A stretch of DNA of 64,000 bases from Mycobacterium angelicum (GCF_002086155.1 NZ_MVHE01000018.1:1-64000), one strand, 5' to 3'; shown: positions 40,998 through 54,305, numbered from the stretch's first letter. Program-made: numbers and translations. The notes: generated by a model not told the origin, from the sequence alone.

Positions 40998-42602
40998 ATG
41001 GTGCTACCTATGACATCTGACTCGATCACCACCGGTGCTGCCGTCGCCGAACGGACCCCGACATCGTCGAGTCCGCGCATCGCCGATCTGGTGACCGTGG
41101 CCGCGACGCGCCTGCCGCAGGCCCCCGCGCTCATCGTCACCGCCGACCGGATCGCCATCACCTACCAGCGGTTGCTGGGCTTGGTCGATGAGCTGGCCGG
41201 ACAGCTGACGCGGGCCGGCTTGATGCCCGGTGATCGGGTGGGGCTGCGCACGGCCAGCACCGCCGAATTTGTCGTCGGGCTGTTGGCGGCGTCGCGGGCG
41301 GACCTGATCGCGGTCCCGCTCGATCCGGCATTGCCGATCAGCGACCAACGTGCCCGCAGCGAGGCGGTGGGAGCCCGGGCGGTGCTCACCGACGGCACCG
41401 GTCCCGGAGACAAGGCAGAGCCGTCGGTCCACTGGTGGCCAATCGCAGTGAGCTTCGACAGCGACGGCGGTGCCCCGTCGGTCAGCCTGGACGCCGGCGC
41501 TGGACTGAAGGCGGAAGTGACCGCGCCCGAGGGCCTGCACCCAGACGACGCCATGATCATGTTCACCGGCGGCACCACCGGGCTGCCCAAGATGGTGCCG
41601 TGGACCCACGGCAACCTCGCCGCGTCCGTGCGGGCCATCGTCGCCGGGTACCGGTTGGGCCCGCGGGACGCCACGGTCGCCGTGATGCCGCTCTATCACG
41701 GGCACGGGCTGGTCGCTGCGTTGCTGTCCAGCCTGGCTTCGGGCGGCGAGGTGTTGCTGCCCGCTCGCGGCCGGTTCTCGGCGCATACCTTCTGGGACGA
41801 CATCGAGGCGGTCGGTGCCACCTGGTACACCGCGGTCCCGACGATCCACCAGATCCTGCTGGAGCGGGCCGCTGCCGAATCGTCTGCGGGCAAGAAGGCC
41901 GCACTGCGTTTCATCCGCAGCTGCAGCGCACCGCTTACCCCCGAAACCGCGCAGGCGCTGCAAGCCGAGTTTTCCGCGCCGGTGTTGTGCGCCTTCGGCA
42001 TGACCGAGTCCACTCACCAGGTGTGCAGCACCGGCCTCGACCAAGACGAAAACCCGGCCGAATCAACGGGTTTGGTTGGCCCTTCGACGGGACCCGAAAT
42101 CCGGATCGCCGGTCCCGACGGCGCGCCGTTGCCGGACGGTGAGGTCGGCGAAGTGTGGCTGCGGGGCGACACCGTGGTGCGCGGTTACCTGGGTGACCCG
42201 AAGATCACCGCCGCGAACTTCACCGACGGTTGGTTGCGCACCGGTGATCTCGGGTCGGTGTCGTCGGCCGGCCTCAGCATCCGCGGCCGGATCAAGGAAC
42301 TGATCAACCGTGGCGGCGAGAAGATCTCCCCAGAACGCGTCGAGGGGATCCTGGCTACCCATCCAAACGTCATGGAGGCGGCCGTTTTCGGGATTGCGCA
42401 CCGGATCTACGGTGAGGCAGTCGCCGCCGCTCTGGTGTCCCGCGGCACCGCGCCGACCCCCGAGGAGCTCACCGAGTTCTGCCGGGAACGGTTGGCGCCC
42501 TACGAGATTCCGGACAGCTTTGAGATCACGGCCGAGTTGCCGCACACCCCGAAGGGCTCACTCGACCGCCGCGCGGTGGCTCAACAGTTCGGTGGCAAGT
42601 AG
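40998..42602 (+). CDS. fadD7: FadD7, acyl-CoA ligase (probable oxalate-CoA ligase)
   Basis: 534 residues (or 530 from ATG 41010). Motifs: MFTGGTTGLPKMVPWTH, CAFGMTESTHQVCST, WLRTGDLG, RIKELINRGGEKISPERVE, and the C-terminal Lys in PKGSLDRR. Plant and fungal oxalyl-CoA synthetases (AAE3) have this overall pattern. Divergent from oxcA across a 200-base region carrying a LysR-type palindrome, so the two are probably co-regulated. Confidence 0.9.
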   Translation: MVLPMTSDSITTGAAVAERTPTSSSPRIADLVTVAATRLPQAPALIVTADRIAITYQRLLGLVDELAGQLTRAGLMPGDRVGLRTASTAEFVVGLLAASRADLIAVPLDPALPISDQRARSEAVGARAVLTDGTGPGDKAEPSVHWWPIAVSFDSDGGAPSVSLDAGAGLKAEVTAPEGLHPDDAMIMFTGGTTGLPKMVPWTHGNLAASVRAIVAGYRLGPRDATVAVMPLYHGHGLVAALLSSLASGGEVLLPARGRFSAHTFWDDIEAVGATWYTAVPTIHQILLERAAAESSAGKKAALRFIRSCSAPLTPETAQALQAEFSAPVLCAFGMTESTHQVCSTGLDQDENPAESTGLVGPSTGPEIRIAGPDGAPLPDGEVGEVWLRGDTVVRGYLGDPKITAANFTDGWLRTGDLGSVSSAGLSIRGRIKELINRGGEKISPERVEGILATHPNVMEAAVFGIAHRIYGEAVAAALVSRGTAPTPEELTEFCRERLAPYEIPDSFEITAELPHTPKGSLDRRAVAQQFGGK

Positions 42603-42605
42603 CGC

Positions 42606-43070
42606 TTACTGCGAGGCCCCCGAGCCCCAGGCGGCCCGGGCACCCGTCTCCCCGACGCGGTAGGTCTGCACCAGCGTGACCGCCGAAGCCGCGATGACGA
42701 GGACGACGACCACCAGGTGCACAGCGGATTTCACGGCACGCCCGCGCACCTGCCGCAGCTGGACGGCGGCCAGCGCGGTCACGGTGACCACCAGCGCTGC
42801 CACGCAGTAGATTACGGTGTCGCCGAGTTCGGCATGCGTGTGGATGGCGGGCGAATTGCCGACCTTCCCGGCCAGCCATTCACCCGAGCTCGTTGTCAGC
42901 GGGGTCACGATCAGCGTCACCGCGCTCAGCACCAGAACCAGCCAGATGAGCCGGCTGCGCGCCGCGGGCCACACCGCGCACAGGATCGCCAGGATCGCGG
43001 TCAATGGTCCCAGCACTACGACGAAATGATTGAACAGGATGTGGGCCGGAAGGCCGTCGATCGTCGACAT
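42606..43070 (-). CDS. DUF2231 four-helix membrane protein
   Basis: 154 residues with four hydrophobic helices (HFVVVLGPLTAILAILCAV, LIWLVLVLSAVTLIVTPL, VIYCVAALVVTVTALAAV, HLVVVVLVIAASAVTLV) and conserved histidines in PAHILFNHF and HTHAELGD, as in DUF2231 proteins, which may bind heme or metal. It follows fusA2 by 6 bases, so likely co-transcribed. Not in the M. tuberculosis order I remember. Confidence 0.8.
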   Translation of the reverse strand: MSTIDGLPAHILFNHFVVVLGPLTAILAILCAVWPAARSRLIWLVLVLSAVTLIVTPLTTSSGEWLAGKVGNSPAIHTHAELGDTVIYCVAALVVTVTALAAVQLRQVRGRAVKSAVHLVVVVLVIAASAVTLVQTYRVGETGARAAWGSGASQ

Positions 43071-43076
43071 GGATTC

Positions 43077-45230
43077 TTACGCGGTGGTCTGGACCTTGGC
43101 CGCCGCCGACTCCGGCATCGGTTCATAGCGCGCGAACGAACGCGTGAAGGATGCGGCCCCGTGCGCCAGCGAGCGCAAATCGATTGCGTACCTGGTCAAC
43201 TCGACCTGCGGCACCTCGGCCTTGACCACCGTGCGTTCGTTGCCTGCGGTATCGGTGCCCAGCACCCTGCCGCGGCGACCGGATAGGTCGCCCATGACCG
43301 CGCCGACGAAGTCGTCGGGCACCATTACCGAAATCTCGTCGATCGGTTCGAGCAGCACGACTTTCGTCGCCGCCGCGGCCTCCCGCAATGCCAGCGAACC
43401 CGCCATCTGAAACGCGAAGTCCGAGGAGTCGACGCTGTGCGCCTTTCCGTCGAGCAGCGTGACCCTGATGTCCACCACCGGGTACCCGGCGTGCACGCCC
43501 TTCTCCATCTGCGCGCGTACGCCCTTCTCCACGCTCGGAATGAACTGCCGCGGAACGGCTCCGCCGACGACCTTGTCGAGGAACTCGAACCCGCTGCCCT
43601 CCGGCAGCGGCTCCACCTCGATGTCGCACACCGCGTACTGGCCGTGTCCGCCGGACTGCTTGACGTGCCGGCCATGCCCTTTTGCCTTGCCGCGCAACGT
43701 CTCTCGCAACGGCACGCGCAACTCGACAGTGTCCACCGTGACGCCGTACCGGTTGGCAAGCGCGTCGAGCACCACGCCGGCATGGGCCTCGCCCATGCAC
43801 CACAGCACGATCTGGTGGGTCTCCTGGTTCTGCTCGATCCGCAGCGTCGGGTCTTCGGCGGCCAACCGGCCCAAGCCAACCGACAGCTTGTCCTCGTCGG
43901 TCTTGGCGTGCGCCTGAATGGCGACCGGCAGCAGCGGCTCGGGCATGGTCCAGGGTCTGAGCACCAGCGGCTCGGACTTGTCGGACAACGTGTCGCCGGT
44001 TTCCGCGCGGCTGAGCTTGCCGATCGCGCAGATATCGCCGGCTACCACGGCCCCGGCCGGGCGTTGCTGCTTGCCGAGCGGGAACGACAGGACTCCGATG
44101 CGTTCGTCCTCGTCGTGGTCGGGGTGGGAGTGGGTGGCGCCATCGGTGCTGCCGTCGCCGAAAAACGACGAGAAGTGACCCGACACATGGACGGTCGCGT
44201 CAGGCTTGATGGTTCCGGAGAAAACGCGGACCAGGCTGACCCGGCCGACGTAGGGGTCCGACGTCGTCTTGACCACCTCGGCAAGCAAGGGGGCGCCGAC
44301 GTCGCAGGCCAGCTCCTCATGCGTCGCGCCTTGCGGCGTAAAGACCTCGGGCAGAGGGTGTTCCATCGGTGAGGGAAATCCGCGGGTCGCGACCTCCAGC
44401 AGTTCCAGCGTTCCGACGCCGGTGCTGCTGCATACCGGAATCACCGGGAAGAACGAGGCGCGGGCGACGGCCTTCTCCAGGTCGTCGATCAGTACCGATT
44501 CGTCGATTGCCTCGCCGCCGAGGTAGCGCTCCATCAACGACTCGTCTTCGGACTCTTCGATGATCCCTTCGATCAGGCTGCCGCGGGCTTCCTCGATCCG
44601 GTCGGCGTCCGAGGAGTCAGGGGAGCTTTCGGTCCGCTCGCCGCTGGCGTAGGCGTAGCGGGTTTGTGACAGCAGTCCGATCAGCCCATCACCGGTGGGC
44701 AGGTAGAGCGGTAAAACCTTGTCGCCGAAGGCTTCCTGTGCGGCGGCCAATGCCTCCGCGTAGTTCGCGCGGGCGTGGTCGAGCTTGGTGATCACTACGG
44801 CTCGGGGCATGCCGACCTGGCTGCATTCCTGCCACAGCGACTTGGTCGGCTGGTCGACACCCTCGTTCGCCGCGATCACGAACAGCGCGCAATCGGCGGC
44901 GCGCAGTCCGGCCCGCAGCTCGCCCACGAAGTCGGCGTAGCCCGGGGTGTCGACGAGGTTGACCTTGATGCCGTCGTGCGCCAGGGAGGCCACCGCAACC
45001 CCGACCGAGCGCTGTTGGCGAATCTCGGCTTCGTCGAAATCGCATACAGTGGTGCCGTCCACCACCGAACCCGGTCTGGTCAACACCCCGGCGGCGACGA
45101 GCAGGGCCTCGACGAGGGTGGTCTTGCCGCCCCCGGACGGTCCCACCAGAACAACGTTGCGGATGGCCTCCGGCCCGTCGGCGGTGGGAGCGGCTCCGAC
45201 CCCCTGGGAAGTACCTGCTCTGTCGGCCAT
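43077..45230 (-). CDS. fusA2: FusA2, elongation factor G-like GTPase
   Basis: 717 residues from ATG 45230, which has GGAGGAACGTC in front. Switch and G motifs: GPSGGGKTTLVEAL (an EF-G P-loop variant with Ser), DTPGYADFV (G3), and ITKLDHA (G4, with KLDH instead of NKxD). The later EF-G domains are complete, including QSGGHGQYAVCDIEV. EF-G paralogues of this type act on the ribosome under stress and are not the main translocase. The altered G4 motif fits a specialised role. Confidence 0.9.
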   Translation of the reverse strand: MADRAGTSQGVGAAPTADGPEAIRNVVLVGPSGGGKTTLVEALLVAAGVLTRPGSVVDGTTVCDFDEAEIRQQRSVGVAVASLAHDGIKVNLVDTPGYADFVGELRAGLRAADCALFVIAANEGVDQPTKSLWQECSQVGMPRAVVITKLDHARANYAEALAAAQEAFGDKVLPLYLPTGDGLIGLLSQTRYAYASGERTESSPDSSDADRIEEARGSLIEGIIEESEDESLMERYLGGEAIDESVLIDDLEKAVARASFFPVIPVCSSTGVGTLELLEVATRGFPSPMEHPLPEVFTPQGATHEELACDVGAPLLAEVVKTTSDPYVGRVSLVRVFSGTIKPDATVHVSGHFSSFFGDGSTDGATHSHPDHDEDERIGVLSFPLGKQQRPAGAVVAGDICAIGKLSRAETGDTLSDKSEPLVLRPWTMPEPLLPVAIQAHAKTDEDKLSVGLGRLAAEDPTLRIEQNQETHQIVLWCMGEAHAGVVLDALANRYGVTVDTVELRVPLRETLRGKAKGHGRHVKQSGGHGQYAVCDIEVEPLPEGSGFEFLDKVVGGAVPRQFIPSVEKGVRAQMEKGVHAGYPVVDIRVTLLDGKAHSVDSSDFAFQMAGSLALREAAAATKVVLLEPIDEISVMVPDDFVGAVMGDLSGRRGRVLGTDTAGNERTVVKAEVPQVELTRYAIDLRSLAHGAASFTRSFARYEPMPESAAAKVQTTA

Positions 45231-45319
45231 GACGTTCCTCCAGTTCTCCGGCAATCATGCGGCGGGCTCCCCTGGTGCAACTTTTCCCCCAACCGCCGTC
45301 CAGCACAAGGGCCGGCTGA

Positions 45320-45736
45320 TCAGCCGTGCCAGCCCGACCAGCGCCGCGCCGCGATGACGATTACCGGACCGTCCAACGAAACCGATTGGTACTGGGCATA
45401 TTTGGCGCGCAACAGCCGATACCCGGTGTGCATCGGCGCGCCCTCGCGATGAATCGTCGCCAGGCCGTCGACCCGAACCCACCACAACTGCGTCCAGTCA
45501 TCGGCGTAGTGATCGACGAGCATGCTGATGTTGGGATTGCTTTCGATGTTGGCCAGCCGGCGCAGTCGCTGCGTGGTCTTGGGTTTGGCGTCGACCGCCG
45601 TGTAGATGATGTCCTGATCGTCTTGGTCGACGGCGAACACGACCGGCACCAGGTGTGGGATGCCGTCGGGTGTGCTGGTGGCCAGCCGTGCCACCGGTGC
45701 CTGCGCGAACCTGACCGTTGGGTCGAATTCGGTCAC
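45320..45736 (-). CDS. PPOX-class F420-dependent flavin/deazaflavin reductase
   Basis: 138 residues, GTG start; the gene I recall as Rv0121c. Split-barrel fold: [45 protein letters not shown] and WVRVDGLA are typical FDOR-B features. Family members use F420 on small substrates. It is separated from fusA2 by 89 bases and divergent from the SnoaL gene. Confidence 0.83.
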   Translation of the reverse strand: MTEFDPTVRFAQAPVARLATSTPDGIPHLVPVVFAVDQDDQDIIYTAVDAKPKTTQRLRRLANIESNPNISMLVDHYADDWTQLWWVRVDGLATIHREGAPMHTGYRLLRAKYAQYQSVSLDGPVIVIAARRWSGWHG

Positions 45737-45753
45737 GGCGCTACCTTTACCTC

Positions 45754-46209
45754 ATGTCGGCGCAGACTCAGATCGCCAATCTTCTCTATCGCTATGCCGA
45801 ATGTATCGACAATGGCGACCTGCAGGGTGCCGCCGGGCTGTTCGAGCATGCCCGTATCAAGATCGGTGCCGGCGACACCGTCGACGCATCCGCGCTGCTG
45901 GGCATCTGGCAGTCGCTGATCGTGCGCTATCCGGACGGAACGCCCCGCACCAAGCACGTGGTCACGAATCCGATCATCGAAGTCGACGCCGACACCGGTT
46001 CCGCGGAGTGCCGCAGCTACTACACCGTGCTGCAGCAAACCGACGGGTTTCCGCTACAAACGATCGTCACCGGCCGCTACCACGACCGATTCGAGCTGGT
46101 CGGCGGGCGGTGGCGCTATGCGTATCGCGACCTCACCCTGATCGACATGGTCGGTGACGTGAGTCACCATCTCACTCATCCCATCACGCCGTCCTGGGCA
46201 CGCCCATAG
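45754..46209 (+). CDS. SnoaL/NTF2-like protein
   Basis: 151 residues. QIANLLYRYAECIDNGDLQG with AAGLFEHARIKI and the late GRYHDRFELVGGRWRYAYR give the SnoaL_4 pattern of ring-hydroxylating dioxygenase beta-subunit-like proteins. Soluble; substrate unknown. It lies ahead of pepA on the same strand with a 95-base gap. Confidence 0.78.
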   Translation: MSAQTQIANLLYRYAECIDNGDLQGAAGLFEHARIKIGAGDTVDASALLGIWQSLIVRYPDGTPRTKHVVTNPIIEVDADTGSAECRSYYTVLQQTDGFPLQTIVTGRYHDRFELVGGRWRYAYRDLTLIDMVGDVSHHLTHPITPSWARP

Positions 46210-46304
46210 CTATCTGGACTACGGTGAGGTAGATACAAGTTATGCCGCCCGGGCCCCAGGGCTGGGACAATTCCGACGCTTACCCCGAATGCAGGAGGTT
46301 ACGG

Positions 46305-47369
46305 ATGAGCAAATCGCGCCCCCGCTCACCCAGGTGGTCATGGTTAATCGCCGTCATAGCGGTGCTCGGGTTGGGCTGCGGATTTGACCTCGCCGCCCCG
46401 CCGGTGCCGGCTCAGGCCGCACCGTTCAAAGACTTCCCCATGGTCCCGCTCGACCCGGTAGCCGCGGTGGCGCAGGTCGGCCCGCAGGTGGTCAACATCA
46501 ACACCAAACTCGGCTACAACAATGCGGTAGGTGCCGGCACCGGCATCGTCATCGATCCCAATGGCGTCGTGCTGACCAATAACCACGTCATCTCCGGCGC
46601 CACCGACATCACCGCGTTCAGCGTCGGCGACGGCCGAACCTACGGCGTGGACGTGGTGGGCTACGACCGCACGCAAGACATCGCGGTGCTGCAGCTACGC
46701 GGTGCGGGTGGTCTCCCGACGGCCGCAATCGGCGGCGGGGTCAATGTCGGCGAGCCGATCGTGGCGCTGGGCAACACCGGCGGGCAGGGCGGAACCCCGC
46801 GCGCGGTGGCCGGCAAGGTGGTCGCGCTGGGCCAAACCGTGCAGGCATCCGACGCCCTGACCGGCGCCGAGGAGTCGCTGAGCGGCCTGATCCAGGTGGA
46901 CGCCGCAATCGCGCCGGGCGACTCGGGCGGGCCGGTGGTCAACAACGCCGGACAGGTGGTCGGCATCAACACGGCCGCTTCCGACAACTTCCAGATGTCA
47001 CAAGGCGGGACGGGCTTCGCCATCCCGATCGGTCAGGCAATCAACATCGCCAACCAGATCCGGTCCGGCGGCGGGTCGCCCACCGTGCACATCGGGCCGA
47101 CGGCCTTCCTCGGCCTGGGCGTCGTTGACAACGGCGGCAACGGCGCGAAGGTCGCACGTGTGGTCGGCAACGCTCCGGCCGCCTCGGTCGGGATCTCCAA
47201 CGGCGACATCATCACGGCAATCGACGGCGCCGCGATCAACTCGGCCACGGCGATGTCGGATGCCCTCAACCCGCATCACCCGGGGGACACCATCTCGGTG
47301 ACCTGGCAATCCAAGTCGGGTGCCGCGCGTACCGAAAACGTCACCCTGGCGGAGGGGCCACCGGCCTAA
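46305..47369 (+). CDS. pepA: Secreted HtrA-like serine protease PepA
   Basis: 354 residues from ATG 46305 after AGGAGGTT. Signal peptide 1-40 ending near PVPAQAA. Trypsin-like domain with His in LTNNHVISG, Asp in RTQDIAVLQL and Ser in APGDSGGPVVN, followed by a PDZ domain (TAFLGLGVVD onward). This is the Mtb32A antigen family, secreted or cell-wall associated. Confidence 0.94.
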   Translation: MSKSRPRSPRWSWLIAVIAVLGLGCGFDLAAPPVPAQAAPFKDFPMVPLDPVAAVAQVGPQVVNINTKLGYNNAVGAGTGIVIDPNGVVLTNNHVISGATDITAFSVGDGRTYGVDVVGYDRTQDIAVLQLRGAGGLPTAAIGGGVNVGEPIVALGNTGGQGGTPRAVAGKVVALGQTVQASDALTGAEESLSGLIQVDAAIAPGDSGGPVVNNAGQVVGINTAASDNFQMSQGGTGFAIPIGQAINIANQIRSGGGSPTVHIGPTAFLGLGVVDNGGNGAKVARVVGNAPAASVGISNGDIITAIDGAAINSATAMSDALNPHHPGDTISVTWQSKSGAARTENVTLAEGPPA

Positions 47370-47489
47370 CCGCAGTGCGGGCGATGCGATTGGCCAGCCA
47401 AATATCTTGGTGTCAGCCATGATTCGCAGTTTGTTTGCGGAAGTGATTCCTAGAGACATGCGTCGGGTACCCATGGCAGCGTGGAATTG

Positions 47490-49282
<1,793 letters not shown>

Positions 49283-49286
<4 letters not shown>

Positions 49287-50629
49287 GCCTCTCAGCCAAG
49301 CTGCCGTGGTCGGATTGGCTTCCGCAGCAACGTTGGTATGCCGGACGCAATCGTGAACTGTCCACCGCCGAGCCGGCCGTGGTCGTGGCGTTGCGCGACG
49401 ACCTGGAGCTGGTGCTGGTCGACGTCGGCTACACCGATGGCTTCTCGGAGCGCTACCAGGTGATCGTCGGGTGGGATTCCGAGCCCGTCTCCGAGTACAG
49501 CACGCTGGCCACCATCGGTGCCGCCGACGACCACACCGCCTTCGACGCGCTCTACGGGCCGTCGGCCCCGCAGTTTTTGCTGTCGCTGATCGATTCGTCG
49601 GCGACTCGCGGTTCCTCCGGCACGGAGGTCACCTTCATCAAGGAGCCCGGCGTCGAGCTACCGCTGGACGCATATCCGCGGGTGATGGACGCCGAGCAGA
49701 GCAACACCAGCGTCATCTTCGACCGACCGCCGGCGGCCATCTTCAAGGTGTTCCGCCGGGTCAGTCCCGGTATCAATCCCGATATCGAGCTGAACCGGGT
49801 GCTCGGTCGCGCGGGTAACCCGCACGTGGCCCGACTGCTGGGCACCTACGAGATCGATTTGGGCTCGGACGCGGCGTGGCCGCTGGGGATGGCCACCGCG
49901 TATGCCGCCAATGCGGCCGAAGGCTGGGCGATGGCCACGACCAGCGTTCGCGACCTGTTCGCCGAAGGTGATCTGTACGCCCACGAGGTGGGTGGTGACT
50001 TCGCCGGAGAGTCCTACCGACTGGGCGAAGCCGTCGCGTCGGTGCACGCCGCGCTGGCCGAGGCGCTGGGCACCGAACAGGCCGAGTTTCCGGTCGACCA
50101 TGTGCTCGCGCGGCTGTCGTCGGCGATTGCCGCGGTGCCCGATCTGGAACAGTACGCAGCCACGATCGAGGAACGGTTCGCCAAGCTGGCCCACGAAACG
50201 ATCACCGTGCAGCGGGTACACGGAGATCTGCATCTGGGACAGGTGTTGCGCACACCGGAAAGCTGGCTGCTGATCGATTTCGAAGGTGAGCCGGGCCAGC
50301 CCCTGGACGAGCGGCGGGCGCTCGATTCGCCGTTGCGCGACGTTGCGGGAGTGTTGCGCTCCTTCGAGTACGCCGCCTACGGGCCGCTGGTCGACCACGC
50401 GGCCGACAAGCAACGCGCCGCGCGCGCCCGCGAATGGGTGGAGCGCAATCGCACCGCGTTCTGTGACGGCTATGCGGCCGCCTCCGGAACCGACCCGCGC
50501 GATTCGATGTCGCTGCTGGCCGCATACGAACTGGACAAGGCGGTGTACGAGACGGGTTATGAGTCCCGGCACCGGCCCACCTGGTTGCCGATTCCGCTGC
50601 GCTCGATCGCCCGCCTGACCGCCGTTTGA
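49283..50629 (+). CDS. mak: Maltokinase Mak
   Basis: 448 residues. Phosphorylates maltose with ATP to maltose-1-phosphate for Glg[21 protein letters not shown] is the N-terminal cap signature, split here by family. The kinase core has the catalytic [12 protein letters not shown] and the Mg-binding Asp in [12 protein letters not shown]. Start overlaps the TreS stop, giving tight coupling of the two. Confidence 0.95.
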
Positions 50630-50666
50630 TTCGGCAACTGCGGCGGGACTCTGGAAGCATGCTCGT

Positions 50667-51347
50667 GTGCAAAAAGAGATCTACGACAGTGAGGCGCGGT
50701 TGTCCTGGGTACTGGCCGGGCTGGCCGGCGTGCTGGGGGCTACCGCATTCACCCACTCCGCTGGATACTTCGTAACCTTCATGACCGGCAACGCGCAGCG
50801 CGCGGTGCTGGGCGTCTTCCGCGACGACGTGTGGTTGTCCATCACCGCATCGCTGCTCATTCTGTGCTTTCTGGCCGGTGTGGTCGTGGCCTCGGTATGC
50901 CGGCGGCACTTCTGGGTGGCGCATCCGCACGGCCCGACCGTGTTGACCACGTTCTGCTTGGTCTTCGCCACTGCGCTGGACATCGTCGTCGGCGGCTGGG
51001 AGGAGAGTCTGCTCGACTTCGTGCCGATTCTGTTCGTGGTCTTCGGTATCGGCTCGCTGAACACATCGTTCGTCAAGGACGGCGAGGTTTCGGTCCCGTT
51101 GAGTTATGTCACCGGCACGCTGGTCAAGATGGGCCAGGGCATCGAGCGCCACATCGCCGGGGGCCGGATTGAGGACTGGCTGGGTTACTTTCTGCTGTAT
51201 GCCAGTTTCACGCTGGGTGCCGTCGCCGGCGGCGCGATCAGCCTGGTGGTCAGCGGTTCCCAGATGCTGGCGGTGGCGGCGATCGTCTGCGCGGTGACGA
51301 CGGGCTACACGTATCTGCACGCCGATCGCCGCGGTTTGCTGAGGTAG
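50667..51347 (+). CDS. DUF1275 (YoaK) membrane protein
   Basis: 226 residues, GTG start, six hydrophobic helices. GYFVTFMTGNAQRA and SYVTGTLVKMGQGI are the paired DUF1275 signatures (T-G-N and T-G-x-L-V/x). Function is unknown; some relatives are linked to transport. It is 37 bases after mak and may be the gene I recall as Rv0128. Confidence 0.8.
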   Translation: MQKEIYDSEARLSWVLAGLAGVLGATAFTHSAGYFVTFMTGNAQRAVLGVFRDDVWLSITASLLILCFLAGVVVASVCRRHFWVAHPHGPTVLTTFCLVFATALDIVVGGWEESLLDFVPILFVVFGIGSLNTSFVKDGEVSVPLSYVTGTLVKMGQGIERHIAGGRIEDWLGYFLLYASFTLGAVAGGAISLVVSGSQMLAVAAIVCAVTTGYTYLHADRRGLLR

Positions 51348-51374
51348 CGCTTATTCAAAAACATCTAGGAAAAA

Positions 51375-51412
51375 CATCGGCAGCAGCGCTGGCCGTTGCG
51401 CTGCTGCCGATG
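51375..51412 (-). terminator. Intrinsic terminator of fbpC
   Basis: 51375-51389 and 51398-51412 form a perfect 15-bp stem with an 8-base loop. On the minus strand it is followed at once by TTTTTCC and then TTTTT, a textbook U tract, 18 bases after the fbpC stop. Confidence 0.88.
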
Positions 51413-51429
51413 CGGCTTCGGGTTGTGAC

Positions 51430-52620
<1,191 letters not shown>

Positions 52621-52669
52621 TTAGCTAACGATTGGGAGTCGAGCCGGATTCGTCACACGCCGATAACGA

Positions 52670-53497
52670 CTAGAACACGAGACGGCGCAAAACCGTTGAT
52701 GCCGTGGCGATTCCGAGCACCGGTGCTGCCGCTAACACCACCAGCGCAATCGGATGAAATGGAGCACCGATGAAAAGCGCCCGCAATATGTCGACTTCAT
52801 AACTGAGCGGGTTGATCCTGCTGAGCAGGCGCAACCAGGTGGGCATCACCTCGACCGGATAAAGCGCATTGGAGGCGAAGAACAACGGCATCATGATGGC
52901 TTGTCCGATCCCCATCAGCCGGTCGCGGTTGCGCACCAGCCCGGCCAGCGTCATCGACAGGCAGGCAAAGAAGGCCGCGCCGAGCATGACGACGATCATC
53001 GCCGCCAAAATCCGCAACGGATTGACGGTCAGACCGACGCCCATCAAGTAGGCCAGCGCCAGCACGCCGACGACCTGGGCCACCGAGCGCACCCCGGCCG
53101 CAAACGACTTACCCGCGACCAGTGCCGCCGCTGGTGCCGGGGTGACCATGAGTTTGGCGAGAATGCCGGCGTCGCGGTCCCAGATGATCTGGATGCCGTA
53201 GAAGATCGAGATGAACAGCGCCGATTGCGCGATGATCCCGGGCGCCAGGAACGCCAGATACGACACCGATCCGGTGTCGATGACGTGCAAGTGGCTGAAC
53301 GTGGTGCCGAAGATCAACAGCCACAGCGCTGGCTGCACCATCCGCATGACGAGTTCGGTCCGGTCGTGCCGCAGCTTCTGCAGCTCGACGATCGCGAACG
53401 CCCCGATGCGGGTTGCTGCCGCGGTGATGCGCTGCGATCCGCGTGGGGCGCGGACCAGGTTGACTTCCACTGGCCTGATGGTCCGGTCAACCGACAT
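52670..53497 (-). CDS. ABC-2 type exporter permease
   Basis: 275 residues, six membrane helices, of the daunorubicin-type DrrB class: ELVMRMVQPALWLLIFG, YLAFLAPGIIAQSALF, GIQIIWDRDAGILAKLMVTP and FFASNALYPVEVMPTW. It overlaps the ATPase stop by about 11 bases. It should export a drug or lipid with the adjacent ATPase under the MarR regulator. Confidence 0.87.
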   Translation of the reverse strand: MSVDRTIRPVEVNLVRAPRGSQRITAAATRIGAFAIVELQKLRHDRTELVMRMVQPALWLLIFGTTFSHLHVIDTGSVSYLAFLAPGIIAQSALFISIFYGIQIIWDRDAGILAKLMVTPAPAAALVAGKSFAAGVRSVAQVVGVLALAYLMGVGLTVNPLRILAAMIVVMLGAAFFACLSMTLAGLVRNRDRLMGIGQAIMMPLFFASNALYPVEVMPTWLRLLSRINPLSYEVDILRALFIGAPFHPIALVVLAAAPVLGIATASTVLRRLVF

Positions 53498-54305
53498 TGC
53501 GGGCAACCCTTCTGGTGGAACGGATTTCGCGGATGTCGGTCGGCTCTTCGGTGGTCAGGCCCGACGCCGCGTAGTGGCGGAACACATCCTCGAGGGTGGC
53601 GGCCGGCGATACCTTGGAGATTCGGGCCTTCAGCTCGTCCGGGCTGCCTACCGCCTGCAAGGCGCCTTTATGCATCAGGGCAACCCGATCACACAGCGCG
53701 TCGGCTTCTTCCATGTAGTGGGTGGTCAGCAGCACGGTCATGCCGAACTCCGCCTGCATCTTCTGCACTTGGGTCCAAACGCCGTCGCGGGCGATGGGAT
53801 CGAGCCCCACGGTCGGTTCGTCGAGCACCAGCAGCGACGGACGATTCACCAGGGCCTGGGCCACCTCCAGCCGGCGAACCATGCCACCGGAATAGGTCGT
53901 CGCCAGCTTGTCGGCCACCTCGAGCAACTCCATGGCGGCCAGTGCCTGATCGACGCGCTCTTTACGTTCGGCGCGCGCCACGCCGTACAACCGCGCGAAC
54001 CACTCCACGTTCTGCCGGCCGGTCAACGCCGTCTCGATCGAAAGTTGCTGCGGCACATAGCCGATATTGCTTCTGATGTCCACGCTCTGGCGACGTGCGT
54101 CCAGCCCGAAGATGCGCAATTCCCCCTGCTGGATCGGCGTCAACGTGGTCAACACCCGGACCACCGTCGTCTTGCCGGCGCCGTTGGGGCCGAGCAGCCC
54201 CATCGTCTCGCCGGGCTGCACCTGTAGCGTCACGTCGTCGACAGCCGTGAACTCGCCGTAGCGGTAGGTCAGGTTCCGGCAGTCGATGGCCGTCGGCACG
54301 TTCAC
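53487..54305 (-). CDS. ABC exporter ATPase (DrrA type)
   Basis: 272 residues, GTG start overlapping the MarR stop. Walker A GPNGAGKTT, signature TYSGGMVRRLE (YSGGM variant), Walker B LLVLDEPTVGLD, and H-loop TTHYMEEAD. The C-terminal extension with LEDVFRHYA is typical of DrrA. Middle gene of the MarR-ATPase-permease operon. Confidence 0.92.
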   Translation of the reverse strand: MNVPTAIDCRNLTYRYGEFTAVDDVTLQVQPGETMGLLGPNGAGKTTVVRVLTTLTPIQQGELRIFGLDARRQSVDIRSNIGYVPQQLSIETALTGRQNVEWFARLYGVARAERKERVDQALAAMELLEVADKLATTYSGGMVRRLEVAQALVNRPSLLVLDEPTVGLDPIARDGVWTQVQKMQAEFGMTVLLTTHYMEEADALCDRVALMHKGALQAVGSPDELKARISKVSPAATLEDVFRHYAASGLTTEEPTDIREIRSTRRVARNVG

